NCBI RefSeq assembly: GCF_900115155.1
Contig: NZ_FOVM01000003.1
Coordinates: 148,747-212,746 of the forward strand
Source of the DNA: Mycetocola miduiensis
GTDB lineage: Bacteria > Actinomycetota > Actinomycetes > Actinomycetales > Microbacteriaceae
Length of the DNA stretch: 64,000 nucleotides
Direction: 5' to 3'
A program made the translations under genes and the position numbers. Below the pieces are notes generated by a model. The model was not told where the DNA came from and made no database searches. It saw only the letters and a list, made by a program, of their open reading frames with translations. Of this stretch, positions 46,220-55,425 are shown piece after piece; the first letter of the stretch is position 1; every line of letters begins with the position of its first letter.

Positions 46220-48118
46220 TCAGTGGGTCGTGAACTCGGCGTCGATCACGTCGTCTGAATCGTCGCCCGGTCCAGCCTGGCTGGAGCCAGCCGGCTGACC
46301 GCCGGGCCCGGCGTCGGCCTGGCTCGGGGCGGACGTACTCAGGGCCTGGGCCATCTGGTGCAACTCGCCCGTGAGCGACCGCAGACGGTCGATCGGGGCT
46401 TGCTCGTCGAGAGCCGCGCGCGCGTCGTTGACCAGCATCTCCGCCCGGGCGCGGTCATGCTCCTGGACTGCATCCCCGGCCTCTGCGAGTACGCGCTGGA
46501 CCTGGTAGGCCACGGCGTCGAGTTCGTTACGGGCGTCGACCAGCTCGCGGAGCTGGGCGTCCTCGCTGCGGTGCGCGTCAGCGTCCGACACCATGCGATC
46601 GATCTCTTCCTTGGTCAGGGTCGACGTCTCGCTGATGGTGACCTGTTGCTCGGCACCGGTGTCCTTATCCTTCGCGGAGACGTGCAGGATGCCGTTGGCG
46701 TCGATGTCGAACGTGACCTCGATCTGGGGCTCACCTCGAGGCGCTGGGCGGATGTTCTCCAGCCGGAAGCGCGCGAGGACCCGGTTATCGCTGGCGCGCT
46801 CCCGCTCCCCTTGGAGGACCACCACGTCCACCGCCTGCTGGTTGTCGTCGGCGGTGCTGAAGACCTCGCTCCGACGCGCCGGGATTGTGGTGTTGCGTTC
46901 GATGACCTTGGTCATCACCCCGCCCTGCGTCTCCAACCCCAGCGAGAGCGGTGTGACATCGAGGAGCAGGACGTCCTTCACGTCACCCTTGATGATCGCC
47001 GCCTGAACGGCCGCGCCGAGGGCGACGACCTCGTCAGGGTTGACGGTCATGTTGGGATCCTTGCCACCGGTCATCCGACGAACGAGGCTCTGCACTGCGG
47101 GAATGCGAGTGGATCCGCCGACCAGGATGACCTCGTCGATGTCATCCGCGGTGACCTTTGCATCTCCCAGGGCCTGTTTGACCGGACCCATGCAGCGTTC
47201 AACGAGATCCGCGGTGAGCTGGTCGAACGTTGAGCGCATGAGGTTGACGTTGAGGTGCTTTGGGCCAGAAGCATCCGCGGTCACGAAGGGAAGGTTCACG
47301 GCTGTCTGGGTGACGGCCGACAACTCGACCTTGGCTTTCTCGGCCGCCTCGAATAGGCGCTGCAGGGCTTGCGGGTCTTGCCGCAGGTCGACGCCGACCT
47401 CCTTCTTGAACTCGTCCGCGAGGTAGTCCACGATGCGCCGGTCGAAGTCGTCCCCACCGAGGTGAGTGTCGCCCGCTGTGGACCGGACCTCGACAACGCC
47501 CTCGCCGACGGTCAGGAGGCTGACATCGAACGTTCCCCCGCCGAGGTCGAAGACGAGAATCGTCTCGTTCTCGAGCTTTTCCATGCCGTACGCCAGGGCC
47601 GCAGCGGTGGGTTCGTTGATGATGCGGAGCACCTCGAGCCCCGCGATCTTGCCGGCATCCTTGGTGGCCTGGCGCTGGGCGTCGTTGAAGTGGGCGGGCA
47701 CGGTGATGACGGCTTCGGTGACCCGCTCGCCGAGCGCCTTGCCTGCGTCGTCTGCCAGTTTTCGCAGGATCTGCGCCGAGATTTCCTCAGGCGCATAGAG
47801 CTTGCCGTGGACCGAGAAACGGACTGCGCCGTCCGGTCCGGCGACGACGTCGTATGAGACGGCGTGGATTTCGCTCTCCACCTCGTCGTACTTGCGACCG
47901 ACGAAGCGTTTGGCCGAGTAGATCGTGCCCTTGGGGTTCAGGATCGCCTGTCGCCTGGCCATCTGACCTACGAGTCGTTCACCGCCCTCAAGGAACGCGA
48001 CGACGGAGGGAGTGGTCCGGTTTCCTTCGGCGTTGGCGATGACCTGGGGCTGGCCGCCCTCCATCGCGGCGATCACCGAATTGGTTGTTCCCAAGTCGAT
48101 ACCTACAGACCTAGCCAT
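46220..48118 (-). CDS. dnaK: DnaK (Hsp70) chaperone
   Basis: A 632-residue Hsp70. The ATPase domain (1-370) has GIDLGTTNS (6-14), [16 protein letters not shown] and LVGGSTRIP. The interdomain linker is [17 protein letters not shown], and the substrate-binding domain and lid end in [11 protein letters not shown]. The ATG at 48116-48118 starts [10 protein letters not shown]; the upstream extension of the frame is not conserved. It is the first gene of the eight-gene chaperone operon. No CIRCE or HAIR element lies upstream. Actinobacteria often have another dnaK; which of them this represents is unknown. Confidence 0.96.
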   Translation of the reverse strand: MARSVGIDLGTTNSVIAAMEGGQPQVIANAEGNRTTPSVVAFLEGGERLVGQMARRQAILNPKGTIYSAKRFVGRKYDEVESEIHAVSYDVVAGPDGAVRFSVHGKLYAPEEISAQILRKLADDAGKALGERVTEAVITVPAHFNDAQRQATKDAGKIAGLEVLRIINEPTAAALAYGMEKLENETILVFDLGGGTFDVSLLTVGEGVVEVRSTAGDTHLGGDDFDRRIVDYLADEFKKEVGVDLRQDPQALQRLFEAAEKAKVELSAVTQTAVNLPFVTADASGPKHLNVNLMRSTFDQLTADLVERCMGPVKQALGDAKVTADDIDEVILVGGSTRIPAVQSLVRRMTGGKDPNMTVNPDEVVALGAAVQAAIIKGDVKDVLLLDVTPLSLGLETQGGVMTKVIERNTTIPARRSEVFSTADDNQQAVDVVVLQGERERASDNRVLARFRLENIRPAPRGEPQIEVTFDIDANGILHVSAKDKDTGAEQQVTISETSTLTKEEIDRMVSDADAHRSEDAQLRELVDARNELDAVAYQVQRVLAEAGDAVQEHDRARAEMLVNDARAALDEQAPIDRLRSLTGELHQMAQALSTSAPSQADAGPGGQPAGSSQAGPGDDSDDVIDAEFTTH

Positions 48119-48144
48119 GACGCACTCCGTTCGCTCGATGCCTT

Positions 48145-48193
48145 CATTGGCAATGCTTTCGCTGTGCACCACCCCGCGCATCCCGTAAACGGG
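48145..48193. promoter_or_regulatory. Two short palindromes upstream of dnaK
   Basis: CATTGGCAATG (48145-48155) and CCCGTAAACGGG (48182-48193) are perfect dyads in the 110-base gap between the LuxR gene and dnaK. Known HAIR (CTTGAGT-N7-ACTCAAG) and CIRCE elements are absent. They could be targets for the LuxR protein or for CbpM/HspR-like regulator; no consensus promoter is clear. Confidence 0.35.
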
Positions 48194-48228
48194 TATAACT
48201 CGTGCGGTCTGCGCCTCGGCGCCGGGCG

Positions 48229-49095
48229 TCAGGCGGCCGGCGAGCCGTGGCGAAACGCGAGTACGGTGAGCTCAACCCGCGAGTGAATACCGAGCTTCTC
48301 GTAGATGTGCTTGAGATGCGCGTCGACTGTGTGGGGTGACACGATCAACTCCTCGGCCGTCGCGCGGTTCGTCATGCCCCTGGCCACCAGCTCGGCAACC
48401 CTGACCTCGGCGCCGGTGAGGAGCAACCACTGGTCATCCCCGTCCATGGGGCTTGTGGGAAGCCTGGCCAACGGGTAACGCGGGACGGCATCTGGCGCGG
48501 TCTTCGGATAATCGGGCGGTGCAAGGAAATGCAGGTTGGGGAGCAGTATCCCGTCGAGCAGCACCATAGGGTGGAGCCTCAGTACGTCGATGAGCACGCC
48601 CACCCCGAAACGCTGCACGTCGTACATGCAGAGGAAGACGGCGGGCAGCCCGGCGATTATGTGGCTGACGGCCGTCTCGTAGTCGAACATTTCCCTCGCG
48701 CCGGGCTCAAAGGGCACCGAGGACATCTGCCCGGCGGCGCGTAGCAGAGGTACCTCGGCATCGGCGGACGATGCCGGTTTGGCGACGAGGAACGAGATCA
48801 TCTGCTTGACCGAGAATCCGCTGGTCTGGAGGTAGGCGTCTGGAGCCGAGTACACGTCGAGCTGTCCGGACCGGCGCGCGTCGCCGGGACTCGCCGGTTC
48901 GTACGCCCGTTGCCGCATGCTGGCTGGCTCGACGTCGTCGATAAGGCAGACACACTTGTCCCCGTGGCGCAGCCCCTCCTGCATGAACGGCACCAGCAGC
49001 CGGTCTCGTTCCTCTGGTCCCGCATAGATCACGCAGACGTGCATCCCCGGATGGATCTCGCCCACCCCAGGGATTCCCATCCTCAGGTCGTTCAC
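48229..49095 (-). CDS. MEDS-domain LuxR-type transcriptional regulator
   Basis: A 288-residue regulator. The MEDS (DcmR-like sensory) domain, about 10-180, starts [20 protein letters not shown] and includes [10 protein letters not shown] and [13 protein letters not shown]-terminal LuxR HTH follows ([20 protein letters not shown], then [20 protein letters not shown]). The GTG at 49093-49095 (VNDLRMG) is preferred for its AAAGGA site; ATG 49078-49080 is an alternative. MEDS proteins sense small molecules or redox and are RecA-fold-like. It sits 110 bases upstream of dnaK on the same strand and is a candidate activator of the operon. Confidence 0.82.
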   Translation of the reverse strand: MNDLRMGIPGVGEIHPGMHVCVIYAGPEERDRLLVPFMQEGLRHGDKCVCLIDDVEPASMRQRAYEPASPGDARRSGQLDVYSAPDAYLQTSGFSVKQMISFLVAKPASSADAEVPLLRAAGQMSSVPFEPGAREMFDYETAVSHIIAGLPAVFLCMYDVQRFGVGVLIDVLRLHPMVLLDGILLPNLHFLAPPDYPKTAPDAVPRYPLARLPTSPMDGDDQWLLLTGAEVRVAELVARGMTNRATAEELIVSPHTVDAHLKHIYEKLGIHSRVELTVLAFRHGSPAA

Positions 49096-49203
49096 GGGGA
49101 GTCCCGTTCCTTTCCCATTCCATCGACAGTACGCGCGACGCACGGTCCCGGTCAATCGAGCGCGAGATCGAACGCAACGGGAACAGGGTCGCCGTCGCGG
49201 CCG

Positions 49204-50202
49204 CTAGGTTTCTTCGCTCGCGAGTCGATTGCGGCGCTCCTCCTCCCGCTTGGAATACGCCGCTGCACGGATCGCTTCGTCCGACTCCAGGCCGGTGCCG
49301 AGGGCGCCGCCGAGAGTCGCCGCCGACGCGACGAACCAGGCAAGCACGAAGAGATCGCCGTAGCCGACCGGTCTGCCGAGGGAATCGGCCATCACGGCCG
49401 GGTCGAGCACGAACAGAGCCCAGGCCAAATTTACGACGTAAAGCGCCAGATAGCAGATGAGGACGCCGACCGTCAGGGTCACCAGGGTCGATGTGTTGTA
49501 GAGACGGGACCTTTCCCTGGCCGCGGCGGAGTTGCCGTCAGGGCGGTCCCAGAGCTCGCCGTCGATTACGATCCACGCGATGACGATCCCGATGGAAACG
49601 ACCGTCGCGATCCCGAGGCGCCACCCCGACAGGGAGCCGGCCAGTTTCCAAACGTCAGAGCTGATCGTTGCGACAGCTCCGGTTGCCAGGGCAGCAACGA
49701 GTGCGGACTTGAGGCCGGACATGAGGAGCCATGGACGGTTGGCGAGCACCATGCCCACGAGCACCCGCCCGCGGGCGCTGAGGCCGGGGAGAGCTACGCG
49801 TTGCTCGTCCTGCGCTATCGACTCTGCCATGCCGCTGACGAGCCCGCGCACCGCGTGACGGGCGCGTGTGTGCACACGGAGCCCGCCGAGCGCAGGTAAC
49901 GACAGCACAGCCGTTCGTCGTTGCGGGTCGCTCGCGGCCAGCAGGTATCGGCCGTCGTCGTCCCGGAGCGGAAGTTCGGTTACCCCGATGACAAGGTCCC
50001 ATTCGTGCTGGCGTGCCTGGCCCCGCAGCCGTGCCAACGCGGTGTCGACGTCCTCGGACCCCAGGGTGAACGGCTCGCTCACGACCTCGATGTCCCAAAC
50101 GTCGGGGCCCTCCCCCTCTGGCGGGCCCAGGTTGATCATCCGACGCGCAATCTCCGTGGGCGAGGCCGGGTCGGCCACCAGGCCCACTCGGATCGCCGTC
50201 AC
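49204..50202 (-). CDS. Conserved membrane protein of unknown function (332 aa)
   Basis: A 332-residue protein. The N-terminal half (1-150) is soluble and looks like an alpha/beta domain (IRVGLVADPASPTEIARRM, DLVIGVTELPL, RTAVLSLPALGGLRVHTRAR). The C-terminal half has four or five transmembrane helices (about 160-305) and a charged tail (AAYSKREEERRNRLASEE). I recall this architecture from actinobacterial genomes without a function. It lies about 108 bases upstream of the LuxR-type regulator on the same strand and may be cotranscribed with it. Confidence 0.75.
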   Translation of the reverse strand: MTAIRVGLVADPASPTEIARRMINLGPPEGEGPDVWDIEVVSEPFTLGSEDVDTALARLRGQARQHEWDLVIGVTELPLRDDDGRYLLAASDPQRRTAVLSLPALGGLRVHTRARHAVRGLVSGMAESIAQDEQRVALPGLSARGRVLVGMVLANRPWLLMSGLKSALVAALATGAVATISSDVWKLAGSLSGWRLGIATVVSIGIVIAWIVIDGELWDRPDGNSAAARERSRLYNTSTLVTLTVGVLICYLALYVVNLAWALFVLDPAVMADSLGRPVGYGDLFVLAWFVASAATLGGALGTGLESDEAIRAAAYSKREEERRNRLASEET

Positions 50203-50413
50203 CTCGGCAACCTAGCCACAGCGCCGACGGCTAACGGAGCTCGCTTTCGGCACGGGAGCAGCGGCCGAGCCGCACTTCAGGAGCAGAGTTTTGAGCGGAG
50301 TGAGCATCCAGTCCGTCTCGCGCATGCACCAAGTATCACTTGACCGTCATTGAAGATCAATCGACTGAGATCGATGAAATCTACATTCGCTCTCGCGCTC
50401 ATTCGATCGAAGC

Positions 50414-50431
50414 GGGCGTGCAAGCACGCCC
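50414..50431. terminator. Hairpin just after the lacI stop
   Basis: GGGCGTGC (50414-50421) pairs with GCACGCCC (50424-50431). On the + strand it is followed by TTTGTTTGT, so it looks stronger as a terminator rightward; for lacI (leftward) it lacks a U-tract. Confidence 0.4.
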
Positions 50432-50439
50432 TTTGTTTG

Positions 50440-51489
50440 TCAAGAGGAGCGGGGCGGCGCGGTCGACTCACGGACCATAAGGCTCGTGCCGAGCTGCACG
50501 TGGCGGGACTCTGGGACGCTCCCGCGTACGGTATCAAGGATCATCGACACCGCCATTCGTCCCATGTCGGCTAGCGGCTGCCGCACGGACGTGAGCTTGG
50601 GAGTGGACCAAGATGCCTGAGGGGTGTCGTCGAACCCCGTGACGGACACATCGCCGGGGACGCTGAGGCCCATGGACAACGCCCCGTCGATCGCTCCGAT
50701 GGCGATCTCGTCGTTGGCTGCGACGAACGCCGTCGGCCGATCGCGCAGCCCGAGGAGTTCGACGGCCGCGACCCGCCCAAATTCAAACTCGAAGTCGCTA
50801 TTACGCTCTCTCGACGCGACGACCTCGATTCCCGCCGATTGGAGCGCAGCCCTGTAACCATGCAGCCGTTCGGCCGATGCCTCATTGCCTGCGGGGCCGC
50901 CGATCCAGCCGATCGCCCGATGCCCGAGCCCCAGCAGGTGGTCGGTCGCCGATTTCGACCCCATCCAGTTCGTCGCCCCGATGGTCATCCAGTGCGCAGG
51001 AGCGTCCTCCCACGGATCAATGGCGACGACGGGAAGCCGGGCAGACGCCTCCGGAAACCGGAGGCCCTCAGCGGCATGAGTGATGGCAATGACCCCGACG
51101 CAGTCTGATGGGAGCTCCACTTCAGCGTCCATCGGGATACGCTCATGGGCGCCCGCGCCCATCCGGGCGACAACGTCTACACCAAGGGCCAAGCCCCCCG
51201 CGATAATGCCGTGGACCACCGTAGCGGAGTACATGGTCTCGATGCCCGGGACCATCACCACAATCTGGGGCCGATGACCCGGCTCGAAGACGGCGGCGCG
51301 GCCGCGATAGCCGTTTCGTCCGGTTCGAGCGACTGGACTCGCGTATCCGGTGTCCTCGAGCACCTGCAGGACTCGGGTCCGAGTGGTGGGTGCAACATCG
51401 CTGCGGCCGTTGACGACCTTCGAAGCGGTTGCGATCGAGACATCCGCCAAGGCGGCAATGTCGGCGAGCGTTGGACGACCTTTTGCCAT
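50440..51489 (-). CDS. LacI-family repressor of the glycan locus
   Basis: A 349-residue LacI-type regulator. The HTH (PTLADIAALADVSIATASKV and VNGRSDVAPTTRTRV) is followed by the hinge and a periplasmic-binding-like effector domain. The latter includes FVAANDEIAIGAIDGAL and DVSVTGFDDTPQA. The ATG at 51487-51489 is used because the upstream frame is not conserved. It is divergent from the first large glycan-enzyme gene and 2.6 kb from the ABC transporter gene. Three matching inverted repeats upstream of these genes make it their likely regulator, responding to a sugar released by the locus. Confidence 0.92.
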   Translation of the reverse strand: MAKGRPTLADIAALADVSIATASKVVNGRSDVAPTTRTRVLQVLEDTGYASPVARTGRNGYRGRAAVFEPGHRPQIVVMVPGIETMYSATVVHGIIAGGLALGVDVVARMGAGAHERIPMDAEVELPSDCVGVIAITHAAEGLRFPEASARLPVVAIDPWEDAPAHWMTIGATNWMGSKSATDHLLGLGHRAIGWIGGPAGNEASAERLHGYRAALQSAGIEVVASRERNSDFEFEFGRVAAVELLGLRDRPTAFVAANDEIAIGAIDGALSMGLSVPGDVSVTGFDDTPQASWSTPKLTSVRQPLADMGRMAVSMILDTVRGSVPESRHVQLGTSLMVRESTAPPRSS

Positions 51490-51499
51490 GAAACACCTT

Positions 51500-51513
51500 T
51501 CGAAACATTTCGA
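51500..51513. promoter_or_regulatory. LacI operator next to the lacI start
   Basis: TCGAAA-CA-TTTCGA is a perfect inverted repeat 10 bases upstream of the lacI ATG, implying autoregulation. The same pattern occurs at 54032-54045, and a one-mismatch version at 51574-51587. Confidence 0.7.
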
Positions 51514-51573
51514 TGTTAGCGGCATGGTCTGGCGCACGCAAGTTCGTGTTTGATAGTTTCGCTCTGTCCGCCT

Positions 51574-51587
51574 TCGCAAAGTTTCGA
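51574..51587. promoter_or_regulatory. LacI operator before the first large glycan enzyme gene
   Basis: TCGCAA-AG-TTTCGA matches the TCGAAA-NN-TTTCGA palindrome at all but one arm position, 36 bases upstream of the ATG at 51624. GATAGT at 51552-51557 may be the -10; its -35 is not convincing. Confidence 0.55.
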
Positions 51588-51623
51588 CGTCAAGGCGCCC
51601 GGCTATCAAGGAAGCGAGAAGCA

Positions 51624-53930
51624 ATGACATCTGTCGAACTGGTGCCGTCTCCGGCGCCGCGCGGCGTCGGCCTGGAGATGCGCGTAAACGGCCGGGAAGC
51701 GGCACGCCTTACAATCCCGGCGTCGGTGCGGACAACGGACGGCCAGGTTGCCTCGGGCGGGTACGACTCCGTCGAGCGGGACCGCGACTCCCTCATCTGC
51801 CTGTTCGAGGCCCGGTTGAACGAGGGCACCCGGGTGGTGCTGGAGGACCGATGGAACCCATCGCCCGAGGGCGACAGTTTCTTCGTCGATCGCACGCTGA
51901 CTATTGAGGAAGCGGGCTCGACAGGAGGTGTACGGGCGGAGCTCGTCGTGGACGCGGCGCTTTCAGATGAGAATGCCGATTGGCAGCTCTTCATCTCTGG
52001 TGCCTGCTACAACCGGAACGACACGAACCTCGATGGCCTCGAGGACTACCTCGGCACCTACGTACAGGAGTACCGGGACGATCGGAACGGCCATCTTGCA
52101 GTACTCGCCTACCTGGCCGGCCCGGGACTCGGGATCTCATTGGCGCGGACCAGCGTCCCCGGCCACGATACCCCCGTGTCCAAGGCGGAGCTTCTGTCCG
52201 GCGTTGTGGTACAGCAGTCAGATATCGGGTCGCTTGGCCTGATCCCCGATGAGACCGGGCCCCTTCGCCTCCGCGCAGGGTATCCATTCGGCGAGGAGCG
52301 GACCTTTTGTCTCGACACGAGCGGCCGAGGGTGGGCGGGATATCTCCCGGTTGTCGCCGGCCACCGCGCCGCGGTCCAGTATGAGTTGCGCGTCGTCCCC
52401 GCCGCTGACCTCACAGAGGCGATCTGGAGTGTCGGCGAAAGGCAGCGGCTCCGTCTGCGTACGGCGCCGTCGCCTCTCCCCCTGCCTCTGGAGGAGCTGG
52501 AGCGCCACCGCTTTTCGCTGACGCAACAGTACTTCCGGGCATGGACAGCGGACGAGGACCCGCGCAGGCCAGCCGGCTACCTCACCCACTTCTCACCCCG
52601 AGAAGGCGAGACGCTCGGGTCCTTGATCGAGTTCGGGTTCACAGGCGCCCAATCTCTCCACGCCCTCGCCGCCATTCGCCGCGGATACCGGGAGGGGGTA
52701 CCACTATGGATCAAGCGCGGGCGGATGGTCAACGACTTCTTCGTGCGCGAATGCCAGTCTGAGAACGGATTCGCGGAGGGGCTGTACGACACCCGAAGCA
52801 GGAGCTTCGTCCAATGGTTCACAGGAATCCTTATGCCCTTCCAATATTCTGAGGACGAGGAGGAACTGCGTGCGTACCTCGGCAGTCAGGTCACCGAGGC
52901 GCTCGCCCCCATCGCCAAGGAACTCCGCGGAGTCCCGGGGAACTACACACGCACGATGTGCGAAGCCGTTCACTCCGTGCTGCTCGCCTACGAGGAGGAG
53001 GCCCGGCACGGCGTCCATCAGGCCGACTGGCTGAAATCCGGCGAGCGGTTCGGCTCATTCTTGCTGCAGAACCAGGAACCGGACGGCTCCTGGTATCGCG
53101 GGTATATGCCATCGGGCGAGCCCCTGACCCATCCTGTCGAATGGTTTGGGAACGGCCCGGTCGAGCAGCGGTCGGGAACCATATTCCCCATCCCGGTACT
53201 CGCGACGCTGCATCGCCTCACCGGTATGCCCGAGTACAAGGAAGCGGCTCTCCGGGCCGCCGATTTCATCGCGACCACCTACGTCCCAGAGGTCCGCTAC
53301 TGCGGCGGACTTAACGACACGGCGCAGCTCAAGTCGGTCAAGATCGACTCCACGGGCGTGCTCTTCGCGATGCGGTCGCTCATCGTGGCCTACCGACTTG
53401 GAGGCGAGACCCGGCACCTAGAGGCCGCGGTGAAGGCGGCGAAGATTGCCACGTCCTGGCTCTTCCTTTGGGACGTCCCGTTCCCGGTGAGCACCCTCCT
53501 CGCCACCGGGGGGTTCCGGACGACAGGGTGGGCTGTCTGCGACGCCATCCCCGCCGGGTCCTATGTGGAGGATGTGTTCCTCGAGTTTGTCGGGGACCTC
53601 CTCGACGTGGCAGCAGCGAGTCGCGTGCCGGCGTTCGTCGACATCGTCGAGCTTGTCATCAACGGGATGCAGCAGGGCACGTCCATTCCCGGCAACATGC
53701 TTGGTTATGCGGCTCCGGGCATTCAGTGCGAGGGCTTCATGACGTCCTACTGGCTGAGTGCGCCTGAGTCGACACTCTTCTCGGGAGCGGTCGGCAAGGT
53801 CAAGGGTGATGACAACGACACGTGTAACGGTTTCGTCAACGCAGCGGCCCTGTTTGGGCTGGACGCCATTCGGGAGACGTACGGAACGCTCAACCTGCCG
53901 CTCATTCGTGAGCGGGTGGGCGCGCCTTAG
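51624..53930 (+). CDS. Large uncharacterised glycan-active candidate, paralogue A (768 aa)
   Basis: A 768-residue protein without signal peptide. An N-terminal beta-rich domain (about 1-300) contains YNRNDTNLDGLEDYLGTY (129-146), with a DxNxDGxxD calcium-loop-like pattern. An alpha/alpha-toroid-like helical domain (about 310-768) follows, with YLTHFSPREGE, SENGFAEGLYD, WFTGILMPFQYSEDE, GGLNDTAQLKSVK, LFLWDVPFP, APGIQCEGFMTSYW and KGDDNDTCNG (727-736). I cannot place it in any named glycoside hydrolase or lyase family. Collinear paralogues lie at 58978-61302 and at the right edge. The start at 51624 has GAGAAG upstream. Lying under a LacI operator, it likely acts on imported oligosaccharide. 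Confidence 0.72.
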   Translation: MTSVELVPSPAPRGVGLEMRVNGREAARLTIPASVRTTDGQVASGGYDSVERDRDSLICLFEARLNEGTRVVLEDRWNPSPEGDSFFVDRTLTIEEAGSTGGVRAELVVDAALSDENADWQLFISGACYNRNDTNLDGLEDYLGTYVQEYRDDRNGHLAVLAYLAGPGLGISLARTSVPGHDTPVSKAELLSGVVVQQSDIGSLGLIPDETGPLRLRAGYPFGEERTFCLDTSGRGWAGYLPVVAGHRAAVQYELRVVPAADLTEAIWSVGERQRLRLRTAPSPLPLPLEELERHRFSLTQQYFRAWTADEDPRRPAGYLTHFSPREGETLGSLIEFGFTGAQSLHALAAIRRGYREGVPLWIKRGRMVNDFFVRECQSENGFAEGLYDTRSRSFVQWFTGILMPFQYSEDEEELRAYLGSQVTEALAPIAKELRGVPGNYTRTMCEAVHSVLLAYEEEARHGVHQADWLKSGERFGSFLLQNQEPDGSWYRGYMPSGEPLTHPVEWFGNGPVEQRSGTIFPIPVLATLHRLTGMPEYKEAALRAADFIATTYVPEVRYCGGLNDTAQLKSVKIDSTGVLFAMRSLIVAYRLGGETRHLEAAVKAAKIATSWLFLWDVPFPVSTLLATGGFRTTGWAVCDAIPAGSYVEDVFLEFVGDLLDVAAASRVPAFVDIVELVINGMQQGTSIPGNMLGYAAPGIQCEGFMTSYWLSAPESTLFSGAVGKVKGDDNDTCNGFVNAAALFGLDAIRETYGTLNLPLIRERVGAP

Positions 53931-53983
53931 GTCGAGCGGCGACGCCAGGCTTCGATATCGAGGAGCCCTGAGTCTGGAAGTCC

Positions 53984-54045
53984 TTGTCCTTCATTTACGA
54001 ATGTGTTAGCGTGCTTTCGGTCGGAACCTTTTCGAAAGTTTTCGA
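53984..54045 (+). promoter_or_regulatory. Promoter of the glycan transporter operon with LacI operator
   Basis: TTGTCC (53984-53989) and TAGCGT (54007-54012) have a 17-base spacer. TCGAAA-GT-TTTCGA (54032-54045) is a perfect dyad about 20 bases downstream of the -10. A bound LacI would block elongation or clearance, a usual sugar-locus arrangement. Confidence 0.6.
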
Positions 54046-54092
54046 CATAATCAATGTCGATTAGCGAGTCTCTCGCCAAAAGGAAGGCAACG

Positions 54093-55406
54093 ATGCCTAG
54101 GCACACAAAGAAGTACGTCGCAGCGTCCGTAGCGCTCATAATGGTCGCGCTCGGCACCGGCTGCTCTAACTCTGGGTCGGAATCGCAGACCGCAGACGGC
54201 AAGATCGAGCTGGAGTTCTGGAACCCGGAAACCGACGAGGCGGAGGTCGAGGTCTTCGAGAAGATCATTTCGGCCTACGAAGACGACAACCCCAACGTCG
54301 ACGTCAAGCTCGTCACGATTCCGTGGTCCGATATTTTCGCCAAGTGGCAGACCGCCCTGCAGAGCGGGAACGCCCCCGACGCCTCGATCGGGTCGGTGGC
54401 GTTCGGCGCGTCGTTCCAGGAGCAGGGCGTGCTCGAGCCACTGAACGACGTCGTCGATGCCATCGGCGGCGAAGCGGCGTTCGCGGACTCCGCGTCGTCC
54501 CTCGTCGATTTGAGCAAGACTGAGGAGGGCGACTGGTTCACGCTGCCCCTCGTCCACAACTCGGTCGTACTTTGGTACAACAAGCCGATGTTGGAGGCCG
54601 CCGGTCTGCAACCGCCGAAGACTTGGGATGAACTCGAGGCCGCCGCCAAGGCGATGACCCACGACGACCAGTACGGCATCTTGATTCCTTCGTCGACCAG
54701 CCAGGTCACGAACCAGAGCCTGTACAGCCTTATCCTCTCCAACGGTGGAGACATCGTCGACAGGGACGACCCGAACACCGTCACCTTCGACGAGGAGAAG
54801 TCCGTCGAGGCGCTCGAGTTCTACAGCTCTCTCGCGCAGTACTCGCCCCCAGGCTCGGGTGGCTACGACCGTCCCGAAGCCCAGGCTGCGATGACGACCG
54901 GCAAGTTGGGCATGTTCATTTACGGCAGCTGGATGCAGTCAGCGCTCGACGCTGCCGGCCCGGAGGTCGCGGAACAGTTCGGAACCGTCCCAGTTCCATC
55001 CAACGGTGGTGCCGGGGCCTTCATGGGCAACCTGAGCGTCTTCGCGTTCAAGGGTGGGGAGCATCCAGAAGAGACGAAGGACTTCCTTTCGTACTTTTAC
55101 GACCCGAAGAACTACGAAGAGCTCATCCTGGTCAACCCGACATCCTTCTTCCCGGTCCTCGGGGAGGTCCAGGACAGCGAGACCTACCAGAGCAACGAAA
55201 AGGTCGTCGCGAGCGCCGAGCTCATCGAGGCGGTGAAGACCAGCCTCCCGGATGCGTGGATCTTCGGGCTCCCCAACCCTCACGCCGGTGAATGGGAGGG
55301 TTTGAACCTCATCGCCAAGGCGGCGACTGCCGTTATCGAGCAGGGCAAGGACCCGCAAGAGGCGGCGGCGGGCGTCGCAGATGAGATGCGGGACACCATC
55401 AAGTAG
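54093..55406 (+). CDS. ABC sugar transporter substrate-binding lipoprotein (CUT1)
   Basis: A 437-residue lipoprotein with signal peptide and lipobox ALGTGC (Cys24). A family-1 solute-binding fold follows, with FWNPETDEAEVEVFEKIISA, IPWSDIFAKWQTALQSGN and VLWYNKPMLEAAGLQPPKTW. CUT1 binding proteins carry oligosaccharides such as xylooligosaccharides or maltodextrins. AAGGAAGG lies 6 bases before ATG 54093, which is preferred to the in-frame GTG/ATG upstream. It is the first gene of the rightward operon, with the LacI operator before it and a hairpin after it. Confidence 0.9.
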   Translation: MPRHTKKYVAASVALIMVALGTGCSNSGSESQTADGKIELEFWNPETDEAEVEVFEKIISAYEDDNPNVDVKLVTIPWSDIFAKWQTALQSGNAPDASIGSVAFGASFQEQGVLEPLNDVVDAIGGEAAFADSASSLVDLSKTEEGDWFTLPLVHNSVVLWYNKPMLEAAGLQPPKTWDELEAAAKAMTHDDQYGILIPSSTSQVTNQSLYSLILSNGGDIVDRDDPNTVTFDEEKSVEALEFYSSLAQYSPPGSGGYDRPEAQAAMTTGKLGMFIYGSWMQSALDAAGPEVAEQFGTVPVPSNGGAGAFMGNLSVFAFKGGEHPEETKDFLSYFYDPKNYEELILVNPTSFFPVLGEVQDSETYQSNEKVVASAELIEAVKTSLPDAWIFGLPNPHAGEWEGLNLIAKAATAVIEQGKDPQEAAAGVADEMRDTIK

Positions 55407-55425
55407 TCGAGCACGTCCGCTGAAC

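Noticed and set aside
48119-48228. Search for CIRCE or HAIR elements upstream of dnaK
   Set aside because: No TTAGCACTC-N9-GAGTGCTAA or CTTGAGT-N7-ACTCAAG match was found.
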